A DNA stretch of 64,000 nt from Meconema thalassinum (GCA_946902985.2 OX336388.2:126147894-126211893), one strand, 5' to 3'; counted from the stretch's first letter, positions 22,493 to 33,345 are shown. Numbers and translations: made by a program. The notes: a model not told the origin generated them from the letters alone.

Positions 22493-23610
22493 TACAGGGT
22501 CTTTCATATAAAATAAGAGCGCCAAGCGGCGGCTTTGTTAACCGAAACTGCGGTCACCTTGGCCGAGCTTTTGGCGCGCCAAGGCCCCCTGCTTTAAGCG
22601 TGTGTACAATCCTATATGATGCAGCGGCCTTGCTAGCGTGTGTACAATGCTGAAATCTTACTTTAGTTAGTTAATTAGTTATTGTTGATGAAACCGAAAC
22701 CCCTACTTGTGCTAATTTTGTGAGTGATTTATTCGGAGACCGTTCAAGATTCTCGCCAATGTCATCTAGCTCATCCTCTGTTAAAACTGTTCGTGTGCGG
22801 GCATGTATTTTATTGAGCACCGAGCCAGTATTGTCAAACTCATTTGCAATTACGTGAATCTGTGCTAGTGAAGGTGGCACTTCATCAGGAAATTGTTGAA
22901 CAAATGCATCACGTACCCACCGAGCCGACTCGTACTTAAAATAAGTTTTACATAAAAATAATAATAATAAATAATGTTATTGGTTTTACATCCCTTTTAA
23001 CTACCCTGGCTTTTAGAGACGCCGGGGTGCCGGAATTTTGCCCCGAAGGGGATCTTTAACGTGCCAGTAAATGTACTGGCACGGCTCCCTCGCATTTGCG
23101 CACCCTCACATGCCAGCTGACTGCGCCAGGTTTCGAACCTGCAACCTTGGGCTCAGCAAGCGAGAACGTTACCCCTGAGCCACGCAGCCAGACTTTACAT
23201 AAAAAATACGATGTTGCAATGATAACTGTTTCACCATGTTAGCACTTGAGGTTTAGACTGGCGACTGAGCACCTGCACGCTTATTGCAACGTCAAGTTTG
23301 GTGATGTCAATCTGTTATTTTTATACAGTCCATTGTAACTTAAAAAATAAAAAAAATAAAAAAAAACAGCCATCGTATGTACTATGCGGGCGCTTTCAGT
23401 ACTATAGGGGATTCGGTTTCATCAACAATAACTAACTAAAGTAAGATATTCAGCATTGTACACACGCTAGCAAGGCCGTTGCATCATATAGGATTGTACA
23501 CACGCTTAAAGCAGGGGGCCTTGGCGCGCCAAAAGCTCGGCCAAGGTCACCGCAGCAGCGGTTAACAAAGCCACCGCTTGGCGCTCTTATTTTATATGAA
23601 AGACCCTGTA
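22493..23610. mobile_element. Tc1/mariner-type element with 200-bp inverted ends and TA duplication
   Basis: The ends are TACAGGGTCTTTCATATAAA and its reverse complement, flanked by TA (22491-22492, 23611-23612). Inverted arms run about 215 bp (to about 22710 and from about 23400) and include CTTGGCGCGCCAAAAGCTCGG. On the minus strand 22671-22880 encodes RTVLTEDELDDIGENLERSP and KSLTKLAQVGVS, a helix-turn-helix-like N-terminal stretch typical of DD34E transposases, truncated after about 60 residues. It cannot transpose on its own. A SINE (22959-23193) sits inside. Confidence 0.8.
22959..23193 (-). repeat. SINE with tRNA-like head nested in the TA element
   Basis: On the minus strand the head reads TCTGGCTGCGTGGCTCAGGG with box B AGGTTCGAAACCTGG; the tail is an (AAT)n run at 22959-22974 on the plus strand. 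A 12-bp duplication TTTACATAAAAA flanks it (22947-22958, 23194-23205). Confidence 0.88.
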
Positions 23611-23810
23611 TATGCGCCCCGTGTATCGCTAGCATGGCCACATCAATAAGAAACTACGCAGAGCATCTTTGTCGCTGCGCCGAGAAAACGCTCTCTGCTG
23701 CGTCTTTACATTTGAATCAATGTAACGTACTAAGGCGACCTCGCTGTGGCATTTCTGACGCGGCTACAAAGTCGCAAGCTTGGCCTCAGCCTTAACGTTA
23801 CTTAATGCAA

Positions 23811-25228
23811 TCTATAGTCGTTGAACCTACAGCCACAGTGGCAAGAGACTGAGGGGTGAACGATTATCACCCCTTTGAAATAATAACAGACTCCTTTAGA
23901 ATGTCCACTACAATCCTGCCACTGTTCTATGCTACTGGATGTCAAGATTTATGAGAATTTCCTTCGAATTCTTTAGTACACATCCTACCCCTGCTCTCGA
24001 AGAGCAGATATATTTCTAGTTGGAGTCATCTAACGTTTAATACCGCACTGAAAGCAAGTTACTTTTGAAGAACATTTTTCGAAGGGGATTATGTTTTTAA
24101 TGTAAATATTTACTTTCGTGATGGTCGTAAAAATCACGTTAGTCATATCATAATCTGTTGTGCCAATCGTATCCTAATAATATGCAGCAGTTTACATGAA
24201 GTGACAATGCATCAATGTTTTTCAATTTGTTGTGAAATAAGAAGCAAAAGTACGAGTTTATTAGCCGTAGGAGCTTCCTGCCTTTGATAGGTTCATGGAT
24301 ATGAGGATATTAATATTTGTTACAGAATATGAAATATAAATATTTCAATCAGAGCCGGCGCCCCCCTTTATCACTCTCTGCCCCCCCCCCCCCCCCCGCC
24401 GCCCTCTCCTCTCATGGGGCGCGCCCCCCACTTTGAGGACCTATGCTGTAGACAGTCTAGACACGTGGTACATGGCGAAGATAGGCAAAATATGTATGAG
24501 CAATTCCGTATGGGCCATTCTCTCGTAAGTACTCGCGTATAGGCGTAAATAAATACGAATATAATACGAAATATGGCCGTGGAAAGTCTTGAAGCGATGT
24601 GAAGAGGCGCGTGATGGGGAAACACACTGGTAAATATGCAAAGTGTCTAGGAGGTACAGGGAAGTGAGGAGGAAGCAGAGACGTAAACTGATTATAGTTT
24701 GACTGTATGCTAGTGTTTACAAGGGGAGTGTGTTGTTGACCTTGGAGGACATTTGTATCAGCCATGACTGAGTACAGCTGACTACACGTATAAGAGCTTC
24801 CAAAGCAGCTGGTGGTAGCAGCGACGTTCCCATTTTGCATCAGAAACGTCTAAATATGTGTCAATCCTTATCGCCAAGTTTATATTAATGTGAATTGTTG
24901 TTGTTGTTGTGCTGTACTAATCTTACAACCTGTATGGAATGTAAACCAAGAAATCTTAATTTTATGTGAAAATCAGTTGTAGCCTAATCATTGACCTGAT
25001 TCATGTATACAACACACTGTATTACTGAAATAAATATTTTTATAGTACTCGGTGTATTTATTATTGAGTGTACATAAACAGGTTACTCCCGCATCTAGGC
25101 CTACCCTATGCTGATCCTTTCATCTCTACGTAAGGGGCAGATGACCTCGTAGAGGGGTGAGGCAAAAGGGGACATGGATTCATTTATCTCTACATATTAA
25201 TCTCCAATTATAAAATCCGCCTTGCCAA
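23811..25228. other. Mostly unassigned DNA; G/C-rich hAT-like end at about 24355-24450
   Basis: Around 24355-24450 a run of C followed by GGGGCGCGCCCCCCACTTTG and AGGACCTATGCTG resembles one hAT terminus of the type seen at 14140-14174, but no matching left end or 8-bp duplication is present. The rest shows no gene. Short minus-strand frames at 24371-24840 have no recognisable domain. Confidence 0.4.
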
Positions 25229-25258
25229 ACACTTAGAAGTTTAATAATTAAATTAAAA

Positions 25259-25300
25259 TGTACATGTTTCGGTATGCAATGATACCATCTTCAGCGTAGA
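25259..25300 (-). ncRNA. Hammerhead-ribozyme-like motif 2 (degenerate)
   Basis: Minus strand: CTGAAGA, T, hairpin GGTAT-CATTGC-ATACC, then GAAAC-AT-GTA. This follows the hammerhead order (CUGANGA, stem II, GAAA, short stem III, cleavable UH). Stem II is 5 bp with one extra T before it. Stem III is only AC/GT. Stem I is weak here because CGT became CAT. Probably no longer active. Confidence 0.5.
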
Positions 25301-25368
25301 TTAAATAAAAGGAATCTTAAAAACTATGATAACAAATACAAAGAGAAAATGGATATCCTTACAAAAGC

Positions 25369-25887
25369 ATTTGTTGTTGTTTGAGTCTTCGGTCTTTTGA
25401 CTGGTTTGATGCAGCTATCCATGCCTCCCTGTCCTGAGCTAATCGTTTCATCTCTACATAGCTACCACACCCTACATCCGAGGCAATCTGTTTAACATAT
25501 TCTAACCTTGGTCTACCCCTACAGTTCTTGTCCTCAACCCTTTCTTCCATAACTAAGCTTGCTATTCCTGGGTGTCTTAGTATGTGTCCTACCAACCTAT
25601 CTCTTCTCTTCATTAGCAGTCGCCAGAAACATCTCTCCTCTCCCACTAGTCTAAATACCTCTTCGTTTGTAACCCTTTCTACCCATCTGATCTTCATCAT
25701 TCTCCTATAACACCACATTTGAAACGGCTCAATTCTCCTCTTTTCTGCTGCACCAATAGTCCAATTTCGCTTCCATAGAGCGCCACGCTCCAGACAAAGG
25801 CCTTCAAAAATGACTTCCTAATACCTAAATCTATATTCTATGTCAACAGATTCCTTTTCTGTAGAAATGCTTTCCTTGCCTGAGCAT
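25369..25887 (-). pseudogene. RTE-like LINE, 3' end copy 2 (5' truncated)
   Basis: The minus-strand frame 25718-25359 reads MWCYRRMMKIRWVERVTNEE, ERCFWRLLMKRRDRLVGHIL and GRPRLEYVKQIASDVG. Upstream, to 25887, ARKAFLQKRNLL-type sequence is still readable with shifts. The 3' tail is AGACTCAAACAACAAC (25369-25386 region). The flanking AGCATT on both sides may be a short duplication. It was inserted into an AT-rich palindrome (25900-25928 pairs with 25970-25999). Confidence 0.85.
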
Positions 25888-26119
25888 TAGAATGCAAATA
25901 AATGAAAGTTCACAAAAAATTAGAAAATACATAAAGAGCAAGATAAATCTACCTTAATGGACTGTCTGTCTAATTTTTTTGTGAACTTTCATTTATTTAC
26001 AATATAATGCTTTTGTAAGGATTTTCTCTTTGTATTTGAGTCGTCCAGTTGCAAAACCTGTTTAATCCACTTGGAGAATAAGAATCACTTTCATGAGAAA
26101 CGTTTCTCTGGACTTTGCC

Positions 26120-26540
26120 TCACGTAACTTTTGTGTGTGTTGTTTTCTACTTTTTTATTTTTTCTTCGTGTTTTTGGTTTTTGGTTTTGTGTTTGCTTTG
26201 TGCTTTTGCTTTCGCATTTTGCTTTTCTTTCTTGGTTTTAGTGTTGTGTTAGTTTTCTGCTTTTGCTTTTTTGAATTTTGCTTTGTATTTCTTGTTTTTT
26301 GTTTGCTTTTGTATTTTGCTTTTTGCTTCGTGTCTTTTGTTTTTGTGTTTGTTTTTTTGGAAAATCAAAATAAAACAAAATAAAATAAAAACTAAAAACT
26401 AAAATAAAACAAAAATAAAACAACAAATTAAACAAAACGTTTTAAAACAAAATCAAACGAAATAAAACAAAACAAAATAAAATAAAAATTAAACAAAATA
26501 AAATAAAGTAAAATAAAATTTAAAAAATAATTGAATAATT
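26120..26540. repeat. T-rich then A-rich low-complexity tract
   Basis: 26120-26360 is T-rich (GCTTTTG, TTTTGTTT), and 26365-26540 is A-rich (AAAATAAAACAAAATAAAAT). The A-rich part could pair with the T-rich tract at 27595-27735. The long plus-strand frame here is Phe/Val/Cys low complexity and not a gene. Confidence 0.8.
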
Positions 26541-26554
26541 AATTTTATGTTCGA

Positions 26555-27235
26555 CCCTCACTATTATGTGTTAGAAAACTGTATCATAATGATGGTCATT
26601 ATAACACCGTTTTTCATTATGATACAGTTTCTCCAGCCAATCAGAGCTCGTTCATTGACCAATTAGGTAACGATACCTTCGCGCATGCACTCAAAATCCA
26701 ACATGTCGGACATAAACACAACATCGAACTATAATAAATTACCGACATGGAATACGCACCGTCCATATGTTCGCGTAAATAAACTGGCGAATATGAGACA
26801 AGAAATAGCACTGTACCGGTACCTTAATATCCCCAAAACCAATTTCTACACAGCGCGTGGTTTTGACACGACTTCAGTGACAGTTTTACTGAATACTGGT
26901 GCGCAATCTGAACATATGGTATTGAAGCACACAGAGCGCATGCGTCGGTTGTCCAGAGAGCTTGGGCAAGACAGATATACTACCCACCGCAGCACCCGAT
27001 CACAACATTCTACTGTAGTGACTGAACAGATATTTATGAATATTTATGTTAAAACATATAATAAAGTTATAATTATCGTCGAACATAAACAGTCGTATGC
27101 AACTCGCCTATAATGGTAATTAAGACACTCGTATGGAAATTATAAAACTCGCATACGCTCGTTTTATAAAAATACTCGTGTCTTAATTATAGCCATTATA
27201 GGCTCGTTGCATAATGTACTATTACGACATGATCC
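26555..27235. repeat. Dispersed repeat with terminal hairpin
   Basis: Starts near GTTCGACCCTCACTATTATG and contains TAGAAAACTGTATCATAATG. It ends in a 116-nt near-perfect hairpin (27097-27212): ATGCAACTCGCCTATAATGG pairs with CCATTATAGGCTCGTTGCAT around a short loop. A deleted relative lies at 20560-20845. The plus-strand frame 26685-27113 (142 codons) inside has no recognisable domain and is not supported as a gene. Confidence 0.6.
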
Positions 27236-27318
27236 TTATTCACAAGTGGATTAAACGAGTTTTGCAAAAGGACGACTCATTTGTTAACATAGATTTTAAG
27301 ATTCCTTTTATTTAATCT

Positions 27319-27357
27319 ACGCTGACGAAGGTATCATTGTATACCGAACCATGTACG
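27319..27357 (+). ncRNA. Hammerhead-ribozyme-like motif 3 (degenerate)
   Basis: Plus strand: ACG-CTGACGA-A-GGTAT-CATTGT-ATACC-GAACC-AT-GTA-CGT. The ACG/CGT stem I, CUGANGA core and 5-bp stem II are kept; GAAAC is changed to GAACC, which should impair catalysis. It is the inverted partner of motif 2. Confidence 0.5.
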
Positions 27358-27385
27358 TTTTAATTTAATTATTAAACTTCTTAGG

Positions 27386-27570
27386 CCTCCGTGGCTTAGG
27401 CAGCAGTACGCCGGCCTCTCACCGCTGGGCCCGTGGTTCAAATCCTGGTCACTCCATGTGAGATTTGTGCTGGACAACGCGGGGGCAGACAGGGTTTTCT
27501 CCGGGTACTCCGATTTTCCCTGTCACAATTTTATTCCAGCAACACTCTCCACTATCATTTCATTTCATGT
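27386..27570 (+). repeat. SINE family C, 3' truncated
   Basis: Head GGCCTCCGTGGCTTAGGCAG, box B GTTCAAATCCTGG and body CTCCGGGTACTCCG match 17102-17435. It stops at CATTTCATTTCATG, where the family continues for about 150 bp more. Confidence 0.85.
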
Positions 27571-27594
27571 GTGAATAAGGATCATGTCGTAAAC

Positions 27595-27745
27595 TTATTT
27601 ATTTAAATATTTTATTTTATTTTGTTTATTTTTTAATTTGGTTAGTTTTTATTTTGTTTTGTTTTATTTTATTTCGTTTTATATTGTTTTGAAATATTTT
27701 GTTTAATATTTTGTTTTGTTTTATTTTATATATATATATATTGTG
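27595..27745. repeat. T-rich low-complexity tract with (TA)n
   Basis: TATTTTATTTTGTTT-type repeats ending in a short (TA) run at about 27727-27741, the complement of the A-rich tract at 26365-26540. Confidence 0.8.
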
Positions 27746-30700
27746 CCCGTCAGAGGAGCTATCAGGGTTGCCAACAGCCGAAACGACATCCTCAACACCT
27801 CACCTGCCGGACCCATGTGCCATGAGGATTGGGTGAATTTCATATAGGCCATAGCGGCACGAGAATCCATGATCCAGGGGATCCGTGGTAACATGGTTGC
27901 TAAAAGGTCATAGACAGCCCAAGAAAATACACCTCCTAAAGCTAGACTGAGAAATTAAACTTCCAGACTTAGGTAAAACTTGTAGAAATATTTATTTAAG
28001 ATATTCAGACACCTAGCCTAGTTCGGAGGGTTTCTATCGGCTAATCCGCAAACTAATAAATAAATAAAAATAACAGATCAGTGCCCTAACTGTAAACTAC
28101 TGTAAACCCTCGCGAAAGATCTATCTGACAAAGTAAAGCAACAACAGCAACGATGGGTAAATGGTACGGCAATAATCTCCAAATCAAGTTACAAAATAAG
28201 CTAATAACAGAATTTACATTTAACAGGGTAGCAATAGCAAGTCTAAGTTGGGATGATACCATTTCCTCATTTACATTTTTTTTAAATCTAGCTAATTCCT
28301 AACAATTAATACAAAATTTACGGCGATGACGTCCGTAAAGCAAAAACAATTTAATACAAAATCTACATGACAAGCCGTCAAAAAAAAACACATTAAATGC
28401 CCTCTTATAATCTAAGTAAAGGGTAAACATGGGGTTAACATACACTTGAAATAAGTAAAACAAGACCATAAACATTATTATTCCTGCCTTCGCCCTGGGT
28501 TACTCTTTGTAAACCAGTGTCATCTACGTGCATGTGATTTACGTTGGCGATTGCGTAGTGAAAACTACGTCTAACGTCGCATGAGGCTCACGCTCCACCA
28601 GCTACTGACTAAAGGTCGAGCAAGCACTCCGTCGATAAAAATTAGTGTCATCTGTCCTAGATTACTTCCACAAGAGAAGTGTGCACAAAGCAAGTGCCAG
28701 CCATCAGGTCCAAACTGCAAGAAAATCAAGGTTAAATGCTATGAGTAGTTAATTATCATCAGGTTTATAATAAGTTAATGACGTTACTGATTATTAAAAT
28801 CGTTGGTTTAAATTATCGTTGGTTTATGACGAATAGGCTGACAATCCTGAATACCTTGGGATCAGCAGTAGCAGTCTCGTGCGAGATCAATCTCTGCTAT
28901 AACACCGTCAACGAGCTCTCCCGCTCGGACATAACAATAACACAGGTTATTAGTGGCTCTCGGCTCACTTAATTTACCTCTGGGTAAGGCCTGGTATGAA
29001 CATCAGTTACCTCCCTACGATAACACAGTCAACAGTATCGAAGTCTGGACACACATAAATATAGCCTCTAAACAGGTGCCTCATCTAGCCTCTTAATTAC
29101 CATAAATAAACCTTATCATAACGTGAAAACATTCTCAGATGGAGAAGAAAGATATTCGCTCTAGTAGCGATGCAAACACATGGCTCTCGCCCAGTCATCT
29201 CTAAGTAGCAAATCATATGATTATTACAAAATGGTGGCCTGGACATTGACCTACATATGAGACACATCATCTAAATGTTAGTAATGCTATAAGCATTGTC
29301 AAAGAGTCTGGAAAAGTTATGGTCTCACTGAGTGATTGGTGATCTAGTACACTGCATGCTGGGAACTGTTAACACCTGTCCATGATTCGAGCTAGCCTCG
29401 CTACTCGTAATCATCTACACGGACAGTTTAGAAAATGCACATCACTGAAGGCAGGCAGCTTTCACGCAGAAAGTCCCATTAGAAAACTGACCTTGTTATC
29501 ATGTCCCAGATATAATAGAAATTCACACAAGCATTAGGCTTAAAATCACGCCTCAAAACTATGCTCAAAGATATAGCATGTTTGAAAAGTCAAAGAAAAG
29601 AAAAACATAGATATTCCACTTAATCTGAACCTCTTTGAAATGTGCAGATATGTCAGTTCATAACTGCTCTGTCTAAATATAACCAAAATAACAACTGTGT
29701 CGAAACACTTGACACGAAATAAACATTATAAAGGCGCAAATCTTACAATTGCTAAGTTTGCCAATGATATGGCATTCATTGCTGGGTTCGATGCTAGATT
29801 GCATACAAACTGTAACACTCTGAATGTGTTCAAACTTGAACTGGATGGCTTCATAGCACATCAAAATGAAAAATGACATAGTATTACAAAACTGATAGCT
29901 TCAGTCGGCTCTCCAACGATACGGATTATTCTGACTAAATCAGTGGCGTGACAACATTTACTAGAAAGGGGTGTTATAAAAATAACACTGGCCATGACGT
30001 CTGACCGTCATCCCAAGTAACTGTACACAAAATCACCCACCTAGGGTTGAACAAAACGTAGTAACAAGACTACAGTCACGCTTAGCAGGGGTAGAAATAA
30101 CATCTTAACGATGTCCCTCAGAATGCACCGTGATCGAAGTGAAATTCAATCACAACAGGTGACTAACAATCACTGAAAGTGAACTACAAGCATTAATTCT
30201 AACAGTACAAAACCAACCTATGACTTGTCAAGGAGTTCGGCTGATTCTACAATAAACTACAATAAACTACACTAAGCTACACCACAAAAGAACCTCACAA
30301 GGAATGAATATTTCGGACTAACAAGAAAGGATGTCTACATCTCGGTCGTTCCAGCGACCCGAGGGATATAATAAGGCTTTGGTCTCCGGACAAGGGTTGT
30401 CCAATCTGAGCCTCCACATCGGCTCTATCCATTTCCACGGCCTTTATTCGTCCTCGTCGTTGTCATGATGATATAACCAGACTCCTCCTCAAAGTCGTCA
30501 TCTTCCTTGGATTAGCGGGTGCTAAAGCCATGGTTCTTCCGTCATCGGCTGTAATTCTCTGGTCCTCTCCTTCACATGATGAAGCTTAACAGCTCATCTC
30601 CACAGGTGATGCGTAACAAGGATTGTCGTATACGTGGTCGTCAAAATATGACATCTTGAAGTATGACTTTACCACTTTAAGATACGATGAATAAGCGTAG

Positions 30701-30885
30701 CACAATTGCACAGAAACTAGCTTTAACGTGGCACTAAACTCACTGCTGCTACACGGCGCAGATGGTTTAAAAATTGGCCATGCACTATTATCTGCTTCAC
30801 TGACACAGATTTTAAATGCCCACAAATCACGTGGCATCGGCGTTGCGTTTCACTGAAAAGAATCGCACTTGCGATTAAAGCAATA
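27746..30885. other. 3.1 kb without a recognised gene or mobile element
   Basis: I looked for long frames, terminal repeats, TSDs and tRNA-like heads and found none. Frames are below 85 codons with no recognisable domains. This is the longest stretch in the window free of recognised repeats. Confidence 0.45.
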
Positions 30886-31001
30886 TTTGTAGCTATGAGT
30901 CAAGAGTTTAGTGCTTTTCAGTCGGTCAACACGAATGTACCCAAAAGAGATGGGTTATGCCCTAATCCTGAAATAAATTACATGAGATTAATAAAACACT
31001 A

Positions 31002-31042
31002 GGATGACCAGTTTCGATCGTCAAGCGATCATCATCAGATCC
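31002..31042 (-). ncRNA. Hammerhead-ribozyme-like motif 1 in the Penelope-like 3' region
   Basis: Minus strand: GGAT-CTGATGA-T-GATCG-CTTGA-CGATC-GAAAC-TG-GTC-ATCC. Stem I is GGAT/ATCC, the core CUGAUGA and GAAA are intact, stem II is 5 bp, and the cleavable triplet is GUC with a minimal 2-bp stem III. Penelope-like elements are known to carry hammerheads with very short stem III in their terminal repeats. The extra T before stem II is unusual and recurs in motif 2. Confidence 0.65.
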
Positions 31043-31701
31043 ATTACACTTAGGCTATAAAATCTATGTTTGAAATACAGGTGAAAATATTTACAATATG
31101 TACAATTATTTAGTTGCAGTATTGGTACTGCAACTGTCAGTGTATGCTAAATGCAGTATATATGTTAGGTGAAATGCTAAATGGTGATAGCTATCCGGAG
31201 TTTGTACTTTAGAGAGATTATATGGTTGTAAACTATGGTTAAACTATAAAATTTTAGGCTAACTACTTATCTGATTGTCTTCCGTACTACAGCTACTCGC
31301 AGTTTTCGTGCTCACTGGAACTCACTGTGCGGTCGACTGCGGTGGTTATCTTAACGACTGGTTTTTCCCTGCCTTCTCCCCCCTGCCCCTACGTGCTGTG
31401 AGGAGTGATAGCGATGTGTTTATGTGAGGTGTTGCCAACCTAGATAAGATGTATGTTATTGAATGAGGTGGGTCTACAACTATTAAAGACCGTGGATTAG
31501 CCCTCGCCACGCGTGGAGCATAACCCATTCGAACAAAGCGTTGACGGTCTTATGAGGACGTCCCGGCACCTTTAATACTGCCGCGAATATGGGCCTTGGT
31601 TTATTGCAGAAGAAAAGTACATCGTACACCTGATCCAGATAACATTTACCTATTAAGAACCCCCTAATTCCCCCCCTTTTTTATCTAGCTTGGCTGTGTC
31701 G

Positions 31702-32310
31702 CTAAATTGTGTCTTGTTTCCGACAGGGTGTGTTTTTTAGTAGCGTGAAGAGGGGTGAGCTCTCCATGAACGTGTGTTCATTTAGATTGTTGGGATTGTT
31801 TCGTTTGGCTAGGTGTATCTCGATTGCTTCCTTTATGTCAAGAGCTCTGCCTTTCGATTCGTGATGGATTATTTTAAGGTCCGACTCTATGTTGGTAAAG
31901 CTGTGCCCTGCGTCACACATATGTTCGCACACGGCTGAATGTGTTCCGTATCTTATCGCATTCCTATGTTCATTATAACGTGTGTCTACTCGCCTTCCAC
32001 TCTGCCCGATGTAATTAGCTTGACAATCGGTGTCTTGGCACGTTATAGAATATACCCCTGACCTTGAATACGGGTCACGTTTATTTAGATTACTATTTAG
32101 GAGGTGCCTAGCGGTTGTGTTTTTCGTCGTGAAAGCTATCTTTATGCCTTGCTTTTTGAATAGGTTAGTGATTTTATATGTATTCGCATTCACATAGTTG
32201 AAACGCGCAAATTTTTTCTCATTACTGTCCGGTTTGGGAATCGTTTTATCTTTATTTTTATGTTTGGCTATAATTTGATTTATTTTGCTTGGCGAGAAGT
32301 TGTTTTCCTT
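31702..32310 (-). pseudogene. GIY-YIG endonuclease domain of Penelope-like element
   Basis: Linker residues (SPSKINQIIAKHK) lead to GVYSITCQDTDCQANYIG (the GIY and YIG motifs around a Cys pair), then RRVDTRYNEH with the catalytic Arg, then HSAVCEHMCDAGH supplying His ligands typical of the Penelope zinc-binding insert, and EAIEIHLAKRNN. The nuclease nicks target DNA to prime reverse transcription. It lies one nucleotide out of frame with the RT (shift near 32310, AAGGAAAA), otherwise uninterrupted to its stop at 31702. Confidence 0.85.
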
Positions 32311-33068
32311 GCTATTTGCATAATAGTTCTTATTTCCTTATTATAGTTGTCTTTTGACATGGGTATGTTTAAAGCCCTGTGCACCATTGAATTGAAACCC
32401 GCTAGTTTGTGCGTACTGGGGTGATTAGACTGATTGTCGATTGCATGCGAGGTTTGTGTTGCTTTCCGAAATATGGAATATGAAAGGTCGTTGTCTTTAC
32501 GTTCAATAGTTATATCGAGATAATTTATTTTCCGGTCTATTTCGGACTCCTTAGTGAATTTGATAGAGTGGTGAAGGCTATTAATGGATTGGAGAATTGT
32601 TTCTTCGCTTGTTAGTTCAGTATCGTAGATGCAAATTACATCATCTACGTATCTTTTCCATATTACTATTCCCTTTGTTGAAATCTTTTCTAAGAACGCA
32701 TTTTCTAGTGCATTGATGAAGATGTCAGCGATTAACCCACTTAGTGGCGATCCCATTGCTAGGCCTTCTCTCTGTGTGTATATTTTATTGTCGAATTGAA
32801 ACACGTTTTGGGTGAGAACGACCCTCAGTAATCTCACAATCTCTTCATTTTCTTTTACCGAATTGTTGGATTTTAAGTTGTTTTCGATAGTGTTGATTGC
32901 TTCATTAATCGGAATATTGGTGTACATGTTAGTTACATCGAAGGGCACTAGCCTGATGTACATTTTAAGACAACAAACTTCATCGTAGCGCAAATACTTC
33001 CCGAGATATTTCAGTTTTAGTAAAGGGTGACATTTTTTGAAAACTATTTTAATATATAAGATTCAAAA
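32280..33068 (-). pseudogene. Reverse transcriptase of Penelope-like element, N-terminally truncated
   Basis: Minus-strand frame with motif A as VPFDVTNMYTNIP, motif B region as REGLAMGSPLSGLIADIF, and motif C as WKRYVDDVICIYD (the catalytic DD), followed by thumb sequence (INYLDITIERKDNDLSYSIF, HKLAGFNSMVHR). It synthesises cDNA at the nicked target. It lacks the sequence before motif A and ends early (RKTTSRQAK) because of a one-base shift at about 32310. No other stop is present, so the copy is fairly young. Confidence 0.88.
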
Positions 33069-33079
33069 TAGTTAATGTC

Positions 33080-33345
33080 TGTTAGGTAGTCAGCCCAAAG
33101 GCTGGTTGGATCCTCAAAAAGCACCGCCGTTAGGTTATGTGGGCAGCACTATATTAAGGCGTACTAGGCAAGTAGAGGAGTGAGGTAGTTCGTCATTGCT
33201 TTCCTCACTGAGTCAGTACAGCAGTACTAACCCTATGAGTAGAACCTTTCAGAGCATCCACAGGCACTGACTGTGCCCTGAATGTCATTACTAAGCACCA
33301 CCCATACCTCAGTAGCTTCCATATAATCACAGCCATGAGTGAGAC
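33080..33345 (+). repeat. SINE family H copy
   Basis: GTCAGCCCAAAGGCTGGTTGG, GGCGTACTAGGCAAG, CCTATGAGTAGAACCTTTC and CCTCAGTAGCTTCCATATAATC match 60195-60490. It begins within a few bases of the truncated end of the Penelope-like element. Confidence 0.75.

Larger units (their letters stand above)
21868..23805. repeat. Inverted repeat pair around the 22493-23610 transposon
   Basis: GGCTGAGGCCAAGCTTCCGA with CTTTGTAG at about 21878-21906 is mirrored as CTACAAAGTCGCAAGC, TTGGCCTCAGCC at about 23763-23792. The two arms are outside the TA-flanked transposon, so an older inverted structure may have been split by it. (TTAA)n at about 22367-22398 lies between. Confidence 0.55.
25229..27390. repeat. 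Inverted terminal segments of a decayed Penelope-like element
   Basis: About 110 bp at 25229-25345 (AAGTTTAATAATTAAATTAA, TTTCGGTATGCAATGATACC, AGATTAAATAAAAGGAATCT) recur inverted at about 27285-27385. A second block, GTTTTGCAAAAGG-type and GTGGATTAAAC at 27240-27275, mirrors 26050-26080. Each arm carries a hammerhead-like motif (separate entries). Penelope-like elements typically have inverted or tandem terminal repeats with such motifs. No polymerase remains between the arms, which are filled by an RTE tail, low-complexity DNA and another repeat. Confidence 0.55.
30890..33068 (-). mobile_element. Penelope-like retroelement, 5' truncated
   Basis: Minus-strand element: reverse transcriptase (33068-32280), then GIY-YIG nuclease (about 32310-31702), then an about 800-bp 3' region containing a hammerhead-like motif (31002-31042). 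The RT begins just before motif A, so the fingers region and any 5' repeat are lost. The 3' end, including TAATCTCATGTAATTTATTT and CCGACTGAAAAGCAC, also occurs at about 53490-54115 (opposite orientation, split by a SINE), which supports its being part of the element. Confidence 0.85.

Noticed and set aside
24355..24450. Complete hAT MITE
   Set aside because: Only one hAT-like end; flanks TTTCAAT and TAGACAGT do not match as an 8-bp duplication.
26093..26383. Hydrophobic 96-codon frame (Phe/Val/Cys-rich)
   Set aside because: It lies in a T-rich low-complexity tract; composition alone yields Phe and Val codons.
26685..27113. 142-codon plus-strand frame as a gene
   Set aside because: It sits in a dispersed repeat whose other copy lacks the frame, and it shows no recognisable domain.
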